Source of the DNA: Lysobacteraceae bacterium
GTDB taxonomy: Bacteria > Pseudomonadota > Gammaproteobacteria > Xanthomonadales > Rhodanobacteraceae
Assembly: GCA_004143945.1 (NCBI GenBank)
Contig: SEHB01000008.1
Location: 124,001 to 188,000 of the forward strand
Direction: 5' to 3'
Length of the DNA stretch: 64,000 nucleotides
The translations under genes and the position numbers were made by a program. Positions 51,865-60,713 of the stretch are shown here, one piece after another. Position 1 is the first letter of the stretch. Each line of letters opens with the position of its first letter. A model generated the notes under the pieces. The model saw nothing but the letters and a program-made list of their open reading frames with translations, did not search any database and was not told the DNA's origin.

Positions 51865-54800
51865 TCAGGCGTGCCCGCCGACATCCGGCGTCGCGATTTC
51901 GAGCTTCTCGAGCTCCTGCGCGACCGCGTCGGGCGAGCGCGTGTAGGGCGCGAGCAGGTGGTAGAACGCAGGCACGACGAACAGCGAGAGCAGGGTCGAG
52001 AACGACACGCCGAACACGACGACGATGCCGATCGTCGCGCGGCTCGCGGAACCGGGTCCGCCCGCGACGACGAGCGGGATCGCGCCGACCACGGTCGCGA
52101 TCGAGGTCATGAGGATAGGGCGAAGGCGCACGCCGGCCGATTCGATGATCGCCTCGCGCACGCTGCGTCCATGGTCGCGCAGCTGGTTCGCGAACTCGAC
52201 GATGAGGATGCCATTCTTCGCCGCGAGGCCGACCAGCATCACGATGCCGATCTGGCTGAACAGGTTCAGCGTGCCGCCGGTGAGCGCGAGGCCGATCAGT
52301 GCGCCGAGCACGCCGAGCGGCACCGTGAGCATGATCACGAGCGGATGGATGAAGCTCTCGAACTGGGCCGCGAGCACGAGGTAGACCACGAGCAGCGCGA
52401 GCGCGAACGTCAGCAGCACCGCGCCCCCGGCCTTGAGGTATTCGCGCGAGAGTCCCTTCCAGTCGACCTGTGCCTGCTCGGGCAGGTCATCGGCGACGAC
52501 CTGTTCGAGCCAGGTGATCGCCTCGCCTAGCTCGTAGCCGGGCACGAGTCCCGCGCTGATCGTGATCGCGCGTTGCCGGCCGAAGCGGTTGAGGCTGCCG
52601 GCTTCAGCGAGTTCGCTGATCGTGACGAGGTTCGACAGCGGCACCAGCCCGTCGCTGCCGCGCACCTGGATCGCGGCGAGGTCGGCGGGTTCGGCGCGGT
52701 TCTCGGCGCCGGCCTGCACCATCACGTCGTATTCCTGCCCATCCTGCACGAACGTGGTGACGCGGCGGCCGCCCATCATCGTCTCGAGCGCATGCCCGAT
52801 GTCGGACACGCTGACGCCGAGGTCGGACGCGCGCGCGCGGTCGATCTGCACGCGCATCTGCGGCTGCGTTTCGCGATAGTCCGACTCGACCGCGTAGAGG
52901 CCCGGGTTGCCTTCCATCTTCTGCATCAGGATGTCGCGCCAGCCCGCGATCTCCGCGTAGTCGACGCCGCCGAGCACGATCTGCAGCGGCTGCCCGCGCC
53001 CGCCGACGAGCGCGCGGCCCGCGCGCGGCATCGCGCGCACGCCGGCGAGTCCTTCGAACTCGCCGCGCAGGTGCTCGACGATGTCGTCGGTGGCTACGTC
53101 GCGCTTGTCCCAGCTTTCGAGGAACACGATCACGCGGCCGGTATGCATCGAGGTCACGCCCCAGCCACCCGGCACGCGCGTGTTGTAGCGCAGGATCGGT
53201 TTCCCTTCGCCCGCGTTGGCCGCAAAGATCGCCTCGACCTGCTTCATCTGCTCGACGGTGTAGTCGAAGCCCGCGCCTTCAGGTCCCTCGACCGATACCG
53301 AAAATACGCCGCGGTCTTCCGATGGCGCGAGTTCGGACGGCACCATGCGGAACAACAGCGCGCTCGCGACGAGCGAGGCGACCATCAGCGCGCCGAACAG
53401 CCACGGACGCGCGACGTGGCGCTTCAGCAGGCGCGTGTAGCCGCGCGCGAGCGCATCGAGGCGCGCGCCGATCCAGCGGTGCAGGGCGTTGGATTTTTCC
53501 TCGCTGCGCGGGCGCACGAGGATCGAGGACATCATCGGCGTCAGCGTCAACGCGACGAACGCGGAGATCGCGACCGCGCCCGCGAGCGCGACCGAAAGCT
53601 CGCGGAACAGGCGCCCGGTGCTGCCTTCCATGAAGCCGATCGGCAGGAACACCGCGATCAGCACCGTGGTCGTCGCGATCACCGCGAACGCGACCTGGCG
53701 CGTGCCTCGGCGCGCTGCGACCAGCCGCGGCTCGCCGAGGTCGGCGCGGCGCTGGATGTTCTCGAGCACGACGATCGCGTCGTCGACGACGAGGCCGATC
53801 GACAGCACCAGCGCGAGCAGGGTCAGCAGGTTGATCGAATAGCCGAACAGGTACAGCGGCAGCAGCGCGGCGACCAGGCACACCGGCACCGTCAGCGAAG
53901 GGATCAGCGCGGCACGCAAACTGCCGAGGAACAGCCAGATCACGAACACCACGAGCAGCACCGCCTCGGCCAGCGTCGCGTAGACGCGCTCGATCGAAGC
54001 TTCGATGAACAGCGTGTCGTCGTAGGCGACGAAGATGCGGGCGCCGCCCGGCAGCGAGGGCTGGATGAGTTCGGCTTCGGCGCGTGCCGCGCGCGCGACA
54101 TCGAGCGCGTTCGCGGTCGAGGTCTTGATGATGCCGAGCCCGATGTTCGGCTGGCCGTTGCTGCGGTAGTACTCGCGGCGGTCGACCGACGCGAGTTCGA
54201 CCTTCGCGATGTCGCGCAGGCGCACGACGTATTCGTTGGGCGATGCCTCGCCGCGCGCGAGGTCGCGCAACTGCGAGAGGTTGCCTCCCGATCCCCGGCG
54301 GATCGGAAGCTCGGCGAAATCCGCGGGCTCGCGGTAGTCGCGCGCGAGGCGCAGCGTGAACTCGCGCGTCTGCGACTCGAGCCGGCCAGCCGGCAGCTCG
54401 ACGTTTTCCTGGCGCAGCGCGCTCTCGACGTCGTTGACGGTGATGCCGCGCGCGGCCATCGCGTCGCTGTCGAGCCAGATGCGCATCGCGTAGCGCTGCG
54501 CGCCACCGACGCGCACCTGCGCGACGCCGTCCATGCTCGACAGTCGGTCGACGATGTAGCGTTCGGCGTAGTCGGTCAGTTGCAGTGCGTCCATGTTGGT
54601 GCTGCTCATGTTGAGCCAGATCACCACGTCGGAATCGCTGTTGGCCTTCTCGACCTCGGGCGGGTCGGCCTCGTCGGGCATGCGGTCGGCGACGTCGCTG
54701 ATGGCGTCGCGCACGTCGTTGGCCGCGGCCTCGATGTCGCGCTCGAGCGAGAACTCGATGTTGACCGAGGAGCGGCCGTTGACGCTCGTCGATTCGATCG

Positions 54801-55035
54801 TCTCGATGCCCTCGATGCCCGAGAGCGTGTCCTCGAGCAGCTGCGTGACGCGCGTCTCCACCACCGCGGCCGACGCGCCCGGGTAGTTCACGTCGACCGA
54901 CACGATCGGTGGATCGATCGCGGGCAGCTCGCGCAGGCTCAGGCGCGTGAATGCCATCACGCCGAGCACGATCAGCAGCAGGCTCAGCACGGTCGCGAAC
55001 ACCGGGCGGCGGATCGAGAGGTCGGACATGTTCAT
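51865..55035 (-). CDS. RND multidrug efflux transporter, HAE1 permease
   Basis: 1056 residues. MNMSDLSIRRPVFATVLSLLLIVLG is a classical HAE1 N-terminus; an ATG at 55029 is an alternative. The proton-relay Asp pair lies in the TM4 segment IGLVVDDAIVVLENI. GxMEGSTGRLFRELSVALAGAV and the TM10-11 segment LFSQIGIVMLVGLAAKNGILIVEFANQ also match. It pumps hydrophobic compounds, driven by protons, out through a TolC-type channel. The adaptor gene lies directly upstream (66-bp gap). No outer-membrane factor is nearby, so it must use one encoded elsewhere. Confidence 0.95.
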   Translation of the reverse strand: MNMSDLSIRRPVFATVLSLLLIVLGVMAFTRLSLRELPAIDPPIVSVDVNYPGASAAVVETRVTQLLEDTLSGIEGIETIESTSVNGRSSVNIEFSLERDIEAAANDVRDAISDVADRMPDEADPPEVEKANSDSDVVIWLNMSSTNMDALQLTDYAERYIVDRLSSMDGVAQVRVGGAQRYAMRIWLDSDAMAARGITVNDVESALRQENVELPAGRLESQTREFTLRLARDYREPADFAELPIRRGSGGNLSQLRDLARGEASPNEYVVRLRDIAKVELASVDRREYYRSNGQPNIGLGIIKTSTANALDVARAARAEAELIQPSLPGGARIFVAYDDTLFIEASIERVYATLAEAVLLVVFVIWLFLGSLRAALIPSLTVPVCLVAALLPLYLFGYSINLLTLLALVLSIGLVVDDAIVVLENIQRRADLGEPRLVAARRGTRQVAFAVIATTTVLIAVFLPIGFMEGSTGRLFRELSVALAGAVAISAFVALTLTPMMSSILVRPRSEEKSNALHRWIGARLDALARGYTRLLKRHVARPWLFGALMVASLVASALLFRMVPSELAPSEDRGVFSVSVEGPEGAGFDYTVEQMKQVEAIFAANAGEGKPILRYNTRVPGGWGVTSMHTGRVIVFLESWDKRDVATDDIVEHLRGEFEGLAGVRAMPRAGRALVGGRGQPLQIVLGGVDYAEIAGWRDILMQKMEGNPGLYAVESDYRETQPQMRVQIDRARASDLGVSVSDIGHALETMMGGRRVTTFVQDGQEYDVMVQAGAENRAEPADLAAIQVRGSDGLVPLSNLVTISELAEAGSLNRFGRQRAITISAGLVPGYELGEAITWLEQVVADDLPEQAQVDWKGLSREYLKAGGAVLLTFALALLVVYLVLAAQFESFIHPLVIMLTVPLGVLGALIGLALTGGTLNLFSQIGIVMLVGLAAKNGILIVEFANQLRDHGRSVREAIIESAGVRLRPILMTSIATVVGAIPLVVAGGPGSASRATIGIVVVFGVSFSTLLSLFVVPAFYHLLAPYTRSPDAVAQELEKLEIATPDVGGHA

Positions 55036-55101
55036 CCGCGAACCCCGCAGCCGGATTGCGCGGAGTGCGCGCGCATGCGACGCGTGCGGCCAGCGCCGTG
55101 C

Positions 55102-56181
55102 TCAGCCACCGGCAGAGTCCTCGTCCGCCACCGCGGCGGCGTCGCCCGTCGCGACGACCTCGACCTTCTGCCCGGGACGCAGCTTGCCGACGCCGTCGAC
55201 GACGATGCGGTCGCCGGCCTCGAGGCCGGACACGACTTCGGCCTTGCCTTCGCGCCGGCCGCCGATCCGGATGTCCGCGCGTTGCGCGCTGCCGTCCTCG
55301 CCGATGCGGTAGACGAAGCTCGCGTTGCCGATCTGCACGATCGCGATCTCGGGCACCAGCAGCGCTTCGCGCTGCGGGCGCACCAGCGTCACCTGCAGCA
55401 GCATGCCCGGGCGCAGCGCATGGTCGGCGTTGACGAACTCGCCGCGCACGTTGACCGAACGCGTGCCCGGATCGATGCGGCTGTCGATGCTCGCGACCTT
55501 GCCTTCGAATGGCCGGCCCGGATACGCCACGCTGGCGGCGCCGAGCTGCTGGCCGATCGCTAGGTTGGCGTAGACCGCTTCGGGCACCGGGAAATCGACA
55601 TGCACGCTGTCGATGTCGTCGAGCGTGGCGATCGGCGTGCCGGGCGTCACCAGCGTGCCCGGACTGACCTGGCGCAGGCCGAGCACGCCCGCGAACGGCG
55701 CGCGGATCACGCGGTCGCCGAGCGATGCGCGCACTTCCTCGACGCGCGCACGCGTGCTGTCGCGTAGCGCGCGCTGGGCGTCGAGCGAGGCGTGTGCGAT
55801 CACGCCCTGCGCCGCGAGTTCGGACTGGCGCGTGTAGAGCCGCGCGGCTTCCTTCGCGGCCGCTTCGGCCTGCGCGAGCATCGCGGTCTGCTGGTTGCCC
55901 GTGAGGTCGACCAGCGTCGCGCCCTTCTCGACTTCGTCGCCGCTTTCGAAGTGCACCGCGCGCACGGTTTCGCTGACCTTGGCCGTGACCGTGACCGATT
56001 CACGCGCCTTGACCGTGCCGAGCGCGCGCACGGTGTCGCTCCACGGCTCGGGTTGCAGCGTGGTCGCGGTCACCGTGACCGCGCGCTCGCCACGACCGGC
56101 GGGTTCGCTGCCGCTGCAGGCACACAGCAGCACGCCGAGCAGCAGCAGGGTCGGGGTTTTCAGGGTCGGCGTGCGGGGCAT
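55102..56181 (-). CDS. RND efflux periplasmic adaptor (membrane fusion protein)
   Basis: 359 residues from the ATG at 56181. Lipoprotein signal (TLLLLGVLLCACSG). The adaptor layout is complete: lipoyl half (VTVTAKVSETVRAVHFESGDEVEKGATLV), a helical hairpin (QAEAAAKEAARLYTRQSELAAQGVIA), the second lipoyl half (VIRAPFAGVLGLRQVSPGTLVTPGTPIATLDD), and beta-barrel and membrane-proximal domains. It links the RND permease to the outer-membrane channel. It is in the same operon as the permease. Confidence 0.95.
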   Translation of the reverse strand: MPRTPTLKTPTLLLLGVLLCACSGSEPAGRGERAVTVTATTLQPEPWSDTVRALGTVKARESVTVTAKVSETVRAVHFESGDEVEKGATLVDLTGNQQTAMLAQAEAAAKEAARLYTRQSELAAQGVIAHASLDAQRALRDSTRARVEEVRASLGDRVIRAPFAGVLGLRQVSPGTLVTPGTPIATLDDIDSVHVDFPVPEAVYANLAIGQQLGAASVAYPGRPFEGKVASIDSRIDPGTRSVNVRGEFVNADHALRPGMLLQVTLVRPQREALLVPEIAIVQIGNASFVYRIGEDGSAQRADIRIGGRREGKAEVVSGLEAGDRIVVDGVGKLRPGQKVEVVATGDAAAVADEDSAGG

Positions 56182-56307
56182 CGGCGGTCGGGATTGGACG
56201 ATCCTCCCGATTCTATCCCGCAGGCGCCGCGTTCCGACCCTGTCGTCCGGCACGCACGCATGTAAACGACGCTTACATCCGCGCGCTTCCTGCGCGACGA
56301 CACGCGT

Positions 56308-57516
56308 TCAGTCGAATCCGTTCTCGAACACCGTTTCCGAAGCGAGCACGAACACCGGCGCGAGGCTGTCCGCGTTGGTGTCGTTGCCGAGCTGGCCGTA
56401 CTGGTTCGATCCCCAGCACAGCACGCGCCCCGCGCTGGCGACTGCACACGAGTGATCGGATCCGACGCCGATCGCGGTCGCACCGCTCGTGAGCCCGGAG
56501 ACGTTGACCGGCGTCAGGCGGTCGGAACCGGATCCGTCACCGAGCTGGCCCCAGCCGTTGCTGCCCCAGCACTTGACGCCGCCACCCGTGGTGCGCGCGC
56601 AGCTGTGCGACTGGCCCGCGGCGATCGATGCGACGCCGCTCGCGAGGCCGCTCACGTCGACCGGCACATGGCGCTCGGTCTGCGTGCCGTCGCCGAGTTC
56701 GCCGTTCTCGTTCGCGCCCCAGCACTTCGCGCCGCCGCCGCTGGTGACGGCGCAGGTGTGGAAACGGCCCGCGCTGATCGCGACGACGCCGCTCGCGAGT
56801 CCGCTCACGTCGACCGGCGCGTGTTGCGTGGATGTGCCGTTGTTGCCGAGCTGGCCGTAGTCGTTCGCACCCCAGCATTTCACGCCACCGCCGGTGGTCA
56901 GCGCGCAGGTGTGCTCGCCGCCCGCGGCGATCGCCTGCACGCCGCTCGCGAGACCGCTGACCTGCACCGGAGAGAGGCGCTGCGTGTCCGAGCCGTCGCC
57001 GAGCTGGCCGAAGCCGTTCGAGCCCCAGCATTTGACGCCACCGCCTGCGAGCGCGCAGCTGTGGATCATGCCGGTCGCGATCGCCTGCACGCTGCTGCCG
57101 AGCCCGAGCACCGGCGTCGGCAGGTCGCGGTCGGTGTCGGTGCCGTCGCCGACCTGGCCGAACCAGTTGTAGGCCCAGCAGCGCGCCGCGCCGGTGGTCG
57201 ACGAGGCGCAGGTGTGGCTGCCGCCCGCACCCGCGGTCTGCGCGAGGCCGCCGAGTCCGATCACGGGCACCGCGGTCCAGCGTTCTTCCGAAGTGCCGTC
57301 ACCGACTTGCGCGTAGACATTGTCGCCCCAGCACAGCATCGTGCCGCCGGTCGCGATCGCGCAGCTGTGCCCGGAGCCGCCGACCACGCGTGCGATGCCC
57401 GTGATCGGAGCGGTGACCCCGCCGGATGGAGCAGCGCCCGCGATCGCGGGCAGCACGGCGAAGCAGGCCGCGATGGCGAGCGGGCGCATCGTGGTGCGCG
57501 GGAGGGTCGTCGGCAT
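56308..57516 (-). CDS. Exported RCC1-repeat beta-propeller protein ending VFENGFD
   Basis: 402 residues. A signal peptide (PLAIAACFAVLPAIAGAA) precedes seven RCC1-type blades. Each reads roughly GxxHSCAxxxGGxxxCWGxNxxGQLGDGT, with conserved Cys pairs (SCA...CWG) that could form one disulfide per blade. The chain ends in VFENGFD (56311-56331). Bacterial extracellular RCC1 proteins bind ligands or surfaces, but no partner is known here. The final seven residues match the motif at the end of three other exported proteins in the window. Confidence 0.88.
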   Translation of the reverse strand: MPTTLPRTTMRPLAIAACFAVLPAIAGAAPSGGVTAPITGIARVVGGSGHSCAIATGGTMLCWGDNVYAQVGDGTSEERWTAVPVIGLGGLAQTAGAGGSHTCASSTTGAARCWAYNWFGQVGDGTDTDRDLPTPVLGLGSSVQAIATGMIHSCALAGGGVKCWGSNGFGQLGDGSDTQRLSPVQVSGLASGVQAIAAGGEHTCALTTGGGVKCWGANDYGQLGNNGTSTQHAPVDVSGLASGVVAISAGRFHTCAVTSGGGAKCWGANENGELGDGTQTERHVPVDVSGLASGVASIAAGQSHSCARTTGGGVKCWGSNGWGQLGDGSGSDRLTPVNVSGLTSGATAIGVGSDHSCAVASAGRVLCWGSNQYGQLGNDTNADSLAPVFVLASETVFENGFD

Positions 57517-57854
57517 GGTGCGTTCCTTCGTGGACCGTCAGGGCGGTGTTCCACGAGCAACGCCATCGCATGGCGTGGTGTGACACGAGCGAGGTCGGAC
57601 CGACGCAGCCGTGCGCGGCGAGCCCGCTGGCGCGGCGAGACTTGCGCGTGGGGATTCAGCGCCGAGGTCCTGGCGAAGAGCTCGGGACTGAAGTCCCTCC
57701 CACAACACTCGGGTCGTCTTTCGCTGTTGGGGAGGGGCTTCAGCCCCGAGCTCGTTCGCTGTTGTGGAGAGGCTTCAGTCCGAGCTCGTTCGCTGTTGTG
57801 GGAGGGGCTTCAGCCCCGAGCTCCTTGCGAAAGATTCGCCCACACGCGCCACGA
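57517..57854. repeat. Clustered A-type repeats, one full copy and three tandem halves
   Basis: No gene is seen in 338 bp. A full but diverged copy spans 57648-57705. At 57721-57833 the left arm occurs three times in tandem with a spacing of about 34-36 bp (each GAGGGGCTTCAGCCCCGAGC or a variant). This suggests unequal exchange between copies. The region lies between the RCC1 gene and ccmE. Confidence 0.85.
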
Positions 57855-58295
57855 TCACTTCGCGGCTTGCGTGTCCTTCGCCTTCGCGATCGCGTCGGCG
57901 ACTTCCTTCGGCATGTAGGTCTCGTCGTGCTTGGCGAGTACCTCGGTCGCGACGAAGCGGCCCTCCTGCATCTCGCCGGTCGCGACGATGCTCTGCCCCT
58001 CGCGGAACAGGTCGGGAAGGATGCCGGTGAACTTCACCGGCATGTCCTTGAAGCGGTCGGTCACGACGAAGTCGACATCGAGCGAATCATGCGAACGCAC
58101 GACCGATTTCTCGAGCACGACGCCCCCGAGCCGGAAGCGCGCGCCTGCGGGCGCATGGCCGGCTTCGACCTCGCTCGGTGAGTAGAGGTAGGTCATGTTC
58201 TGCTGCAGGGCGAGCGCGGTGAGGCCGGCCGCCACCGCAACGGCGGCGAGCACGAACGAGATCACGATGAGGCGGCGCTTGCGGGTCGGTGTCAT
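57855..58295 (-). CDS. ccmE: Cytochrome c maturation heme chaperone CcmE
   Basis: 146 residues. The N-terminal membrane anchor (RLIVISFVLAAVAVAAGLTAL) precedes an OB-fold. The heme-binding HDETY (His123, Tyr127) is intact, so this is the classical histidine-type CcmE. It carries heme covalently from CcmABCD to CcmF. Its start overlaps ccmD by 4 bp and it closes this operon. Confidence 0.95.
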   Translation of the reverse strand: MTPTRKRRLIVISFVLAAVAVAAGLTALALQQNMTYLYSPSEVEAGHAPAGARFRLGGVVLEKSVVRSHDSLDVDFVVTDRFKDMPVKFTGILPDLFREGQSIVATGEMQEGRFVATEVLAKHDETYMPKEVADAIAKAKDTQAAK

Positions 58296-58471
58296 GTCGT
58301 CGGGGATCCGGTGCGCGCCTCGCGGCGCTTGAGTCTTGCGCGCAGCTCGGCGAGCACGCGCCTGCGCTGGAATCGCGGCGCCAGCGCCTCGAGCGCGAGC
58401 ACGAGCACGAACACCGCATAGGACGGCCATACGTAGGCGGCATAGCCACCCATGTCGAGGAACTCAGCCAT
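58292..58471 (-). CDS. ccmD: Cytochrome c maturation protein CcmD
   Basis: 59 residues. MAEFLDMGGYAAYVWPSYAV is the conserved N-terminus and membrane helix of CcmD, followed by a basic C-terminus (QRRRVLAELRARLKRREA). It releases holo-CcmE from the CcmABC complex. It overlaps ccmC by 8 bp and ccmE by 4 bp. Confidence 0.93.
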   Translation of the reverse strand: MAEFLDMGGYAAYVWPSYAVFVLVLALEALAPRFQRRRVLAELRARLKRREARTGSPTT

Positions 58472-59240
58472 GCGTGGCTCCGGGTGCGCGCGTGCCTTCG
58501 GCGAGTGCGATCGCACGCACCCAGTCCTTGCCGCCGTCGAGCTCGAGCAGGCCGATGCGCGTGCGCGCGAGTACGCTGCCGAAGAACCAGACGTGGGTCG
58601 CGAGCGCCATCAGCAGCAGCGGCCACAGCATGTCGGAGTCGATCTTCGACGGCCCGAGCAGGCGCACGGTCTGGCCCTGGTGCAGCGTGTTCCACCAGTT
58701 CACCGAGAAATGCACGATCGGGATGTTGACGATGCCGACGAGCGCGAGGAAGCCGGCCGCGCGCGCGGCCTGGCGATGGTCCTCGATCGCGTGGTAGAGG
58801 CCGATCACGCCGAGATAGAGGAACAGCAGCACGAGCTCCGAGGTCATGCGCGCATCCCAGCTCCACCAGGTGCCCCACATCGGCTTGCCCCAGAGCGAGC
58901 CGGTCACGAGCGTGATGAACGTGAACGCCGCGCCGATCGGCGCGCTCGCCATCGCGAGCACCTCGCTGAGCTTGATGCGCCAGACCAGCGCGATGAACGC
59001 GTTCGCAGCCATGAAGAAGTACGCGAACAGTCCCATCCACGCGCACGGCACGTGCACGAAGATGATGCGATACGCCTCGCCCTGCTGGTAATCGGCCGGC
59101 GCGAGCACGAGTCCGCCGTACAGCGCGATCGCACCGAGCACGAAACCGATCGCGTAGCACCACGGCACCAGCACGCCCGCGATGCGGTGGAATGTCGGAG
59201 GCGAGCCGATCCTGTGGAACCAGAGCGTCAATGCATTCAT
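58464..59240 (-). CDS. ccmC: Heme handling protein CcmC
   Basis: 258 residues, six membrane helices. The WWD motif (WGTWWSWDARMTSELVL) and flanking conserved His (IIFVHVPCAWM, NIPIVHFSVNWWNTLH) are present. It loads heme onto CcmE with CcmAB and CcmD. The ATG at 59240 overlaps the ccmB stop by 4 bp. Confidence 0.95.
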   Translation of the reverse strand: MNALTLWFHRIGSPPTFHRIAGVLVPWCYAIGFVLGAIALYGGLVLAPADYQQGEAYRIIFVHVPCAWMGLFAYFFMAANAFIALVWRIKLSEVLAMASAPIGAAFTFITLVTGSLWGKPMWGTWWSWDARMTSELVLLFLYLGVIGLYHAIEDHRQAARAAGFLALVGIVNIPIVHFSVNWWNTLHQGQTVRLLGPSKIDSDMLWPLLLMALATHVWFFGSVLARTRIGLLELDGGKDWVRAIALAEGTRAPGATHG

Positions 59241-59920
59241 GAGAGGGAAATCCTGAGCGCCGCCGCGCAGGCCAGCGGCGCGAGCACCAGCGCGAGCACC
59301 AGCGCGGCGCCGAGCCACAGCAGCGGCGCGAGGAACGGCAGGCCCGCCTGCGCCGCGTTGCAGGCGCCCGCGCCGAAGATCAGCACCGGCACGTACAGCG
59401 GCAACACCAGCAACGCGAGCAGCATACCAGAGCGGTGCATGCCGACCGTCAGCGCGACGCAGACTGCGCCGATCAGGCTCAGCAGCGGCGTCGCGAGCAG
59501 CAGCGTCGCGGGCAACAGCCAGCGCAGGGTCGCATCGACGTGCATCAATTCGCCGAGCAGCGGCGCGACCAGGATCAGCGGCAGCGACGTCGTGAGCCAG
59601 TGCACCGCGATCTTGCACGCGAGCATCAGCGAGAGCGGGTGCGGCGACAGCACGAGCTGCTCGAGCGAACCGTCTTCATGGTCGCCGCGGAACAGCGTGT
59701 CGAGCGCGAGCAGGCCCGCGAGCAGCACCGCGACGAACACCACGCCCGCGGCGATGCGCCGCAGCTGTTCGGGCTCTGGTCCGATCGCGAGCGGGAACAG
59801 CGCGACGACGATCAGCGCGAACAGGATCGGATTCGCCGCATCGCCACGCCGGCGCCAGACCAGCGTGAGGTCACGCCGGACCAGTGCGGCGCACGCGCCG
59901 AGCGTGGATCCCGCCTTCAT
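59237..59920 (-). CDS. ccmB: Heme exporter permease CcmB
   Basis: 227 residues. Six hydrophobic helices and the CcmB pattern DTLFRGDHEDGSLEQLVLSP are visible. It forms the ABC complex with CcmA that releases holo-CcmE. The ATG at 59920 overlaps the ccmA stop by ATGA, fixing the start. Confidence 0.94.
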   Translation of the reverse strand: MKAGSTLGACAALVRRDLTLVWRRRGDAANPILFALIVVALFPLAIGPEPEQLRRIAAGVVFVAVLLAGLLALDTLFRGDHEDGSLEQLVLSPHPLSLMLACKIAVHWLTTSLPLILVAPLLGELMHVDATLRWLLPATLLLATPLLSLIGAVCVALTVGMHRSGMLLALLVLPLYVPVLIFGAGACNAAQAGLPFLAPLLWLGAALVLALVLAPLACAAALRISLS

Positions 59921-60630
59921 TGCATGGCTCCGGAAGGTTCGGCGCCTGCATTCAGGAGATTGTCGATTCCCGGTTGCCGATTCGCGGCTCCGGGCCGCAA
60001 CGGGATCCTGCGCGGCGTCCCCGACGTATACGCATAGGCGCCGTGCGAGGTGATCAAGGCCGAGCCGCCGCGGTTCGCATGGTTTTCGAGCAATCGGTTG
60101 ACGAGCCGGATGCCTTCGAGATCGAGGTTCGCGTACGGCTCGTCGAGCAGCCACAGTCCGACCGGCGCGAGCAGCACGCGCGCGAGCGCGACGCGCTTGC
60201 GTTGTCCGGCCGAGAGCTGCCGCACCGGGACATCGGCGTAGCCGTCGAGCCCGACGCCCGCGAGCGCGCTCGTCGGCGACAGGCCGCTGCGCACGCCGAG
60301 CAGCCCTGCCGCGAAGCGCAGGTTCTCGATCGCGGTGAGTTCACGCTTGAGGCCGGACTGGTGCGAGAGCAGCGCGACCTGCGGCGACAGACGCGCGAGC
60401 GTCAGCGGCTCGCCGCGCAGCGTGATCTCGCCCGAGGTCGGCGCGAGCAGGCCCGACAGCACGCGCAGCAGCGTCGTCTTGCCGGCGCCGTTGTCGCCTT
60501 CGATGAGCACGACTTCGCCGCCATGGAGGACGAAATCGAGCGGACCGAACACGGGCTCGTCGTTGCGCGCGAACGTGAGCGCGCGCGCTTGGAGCAGGGC
60601 GGGGCGTTCGTGGAGGTCGGAGTTCGGCAT
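59917..60630 (-). CDS. ccmA: Heme exporter ATPase CcmA
   Basis: 237 residues. Walker A GDNGAGKTT (45-53), signature LSAGQRKR, Walker B LWLLDEPYANLD and switch ITSHG are complete. Length is standard. The C-terminal tail (GAANRQPGIDNLL) is a little longer than in E. coli. It powers the CcmABCD heme chaperone-release step. First gene of ccmABCDE; the promoter should lie in the short 83-bp gap above it. Confidence 0.95.
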   Translation of the reverse strand: MPNSDLHERPALLQARALTFARNDEPVFGPLDFVLHGGEVVLIEGDNGAGKTTLLRVLSGLLAPTSGEITLRGEPLTLARLSPQVALLSHQSGLKRELTAIENLRFAAGLLGVRSGLSPTSALAGVGLDGYADVPVRQLSAGQRKRVALARVLLAPVGLWLLDEPYANLDLEGIRLVNRLLENHANRGGSALITSHGAYAYTSGTPRRIPLRPGAANRQPGIDNLLNAGAEPSGAMQ

Positions 60631-60713
60631 GCCGCGCGCATGCTAGCGGGATGCACGCGGCAACACCATGCGGCAGGCGCGCGCGCACGCCCGCCATGGC
60701 CGGGACGTGCTGT

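Noticed and set aside
52573..55563. A long plus-strand frame opposite the RND permease and adaptor
   Set aside because: Composition is Asp/Glu/His/Arg-rich as expected for the reverse of hydrophobic membrane protein codons. The minus strand encodes a standard RND pair.
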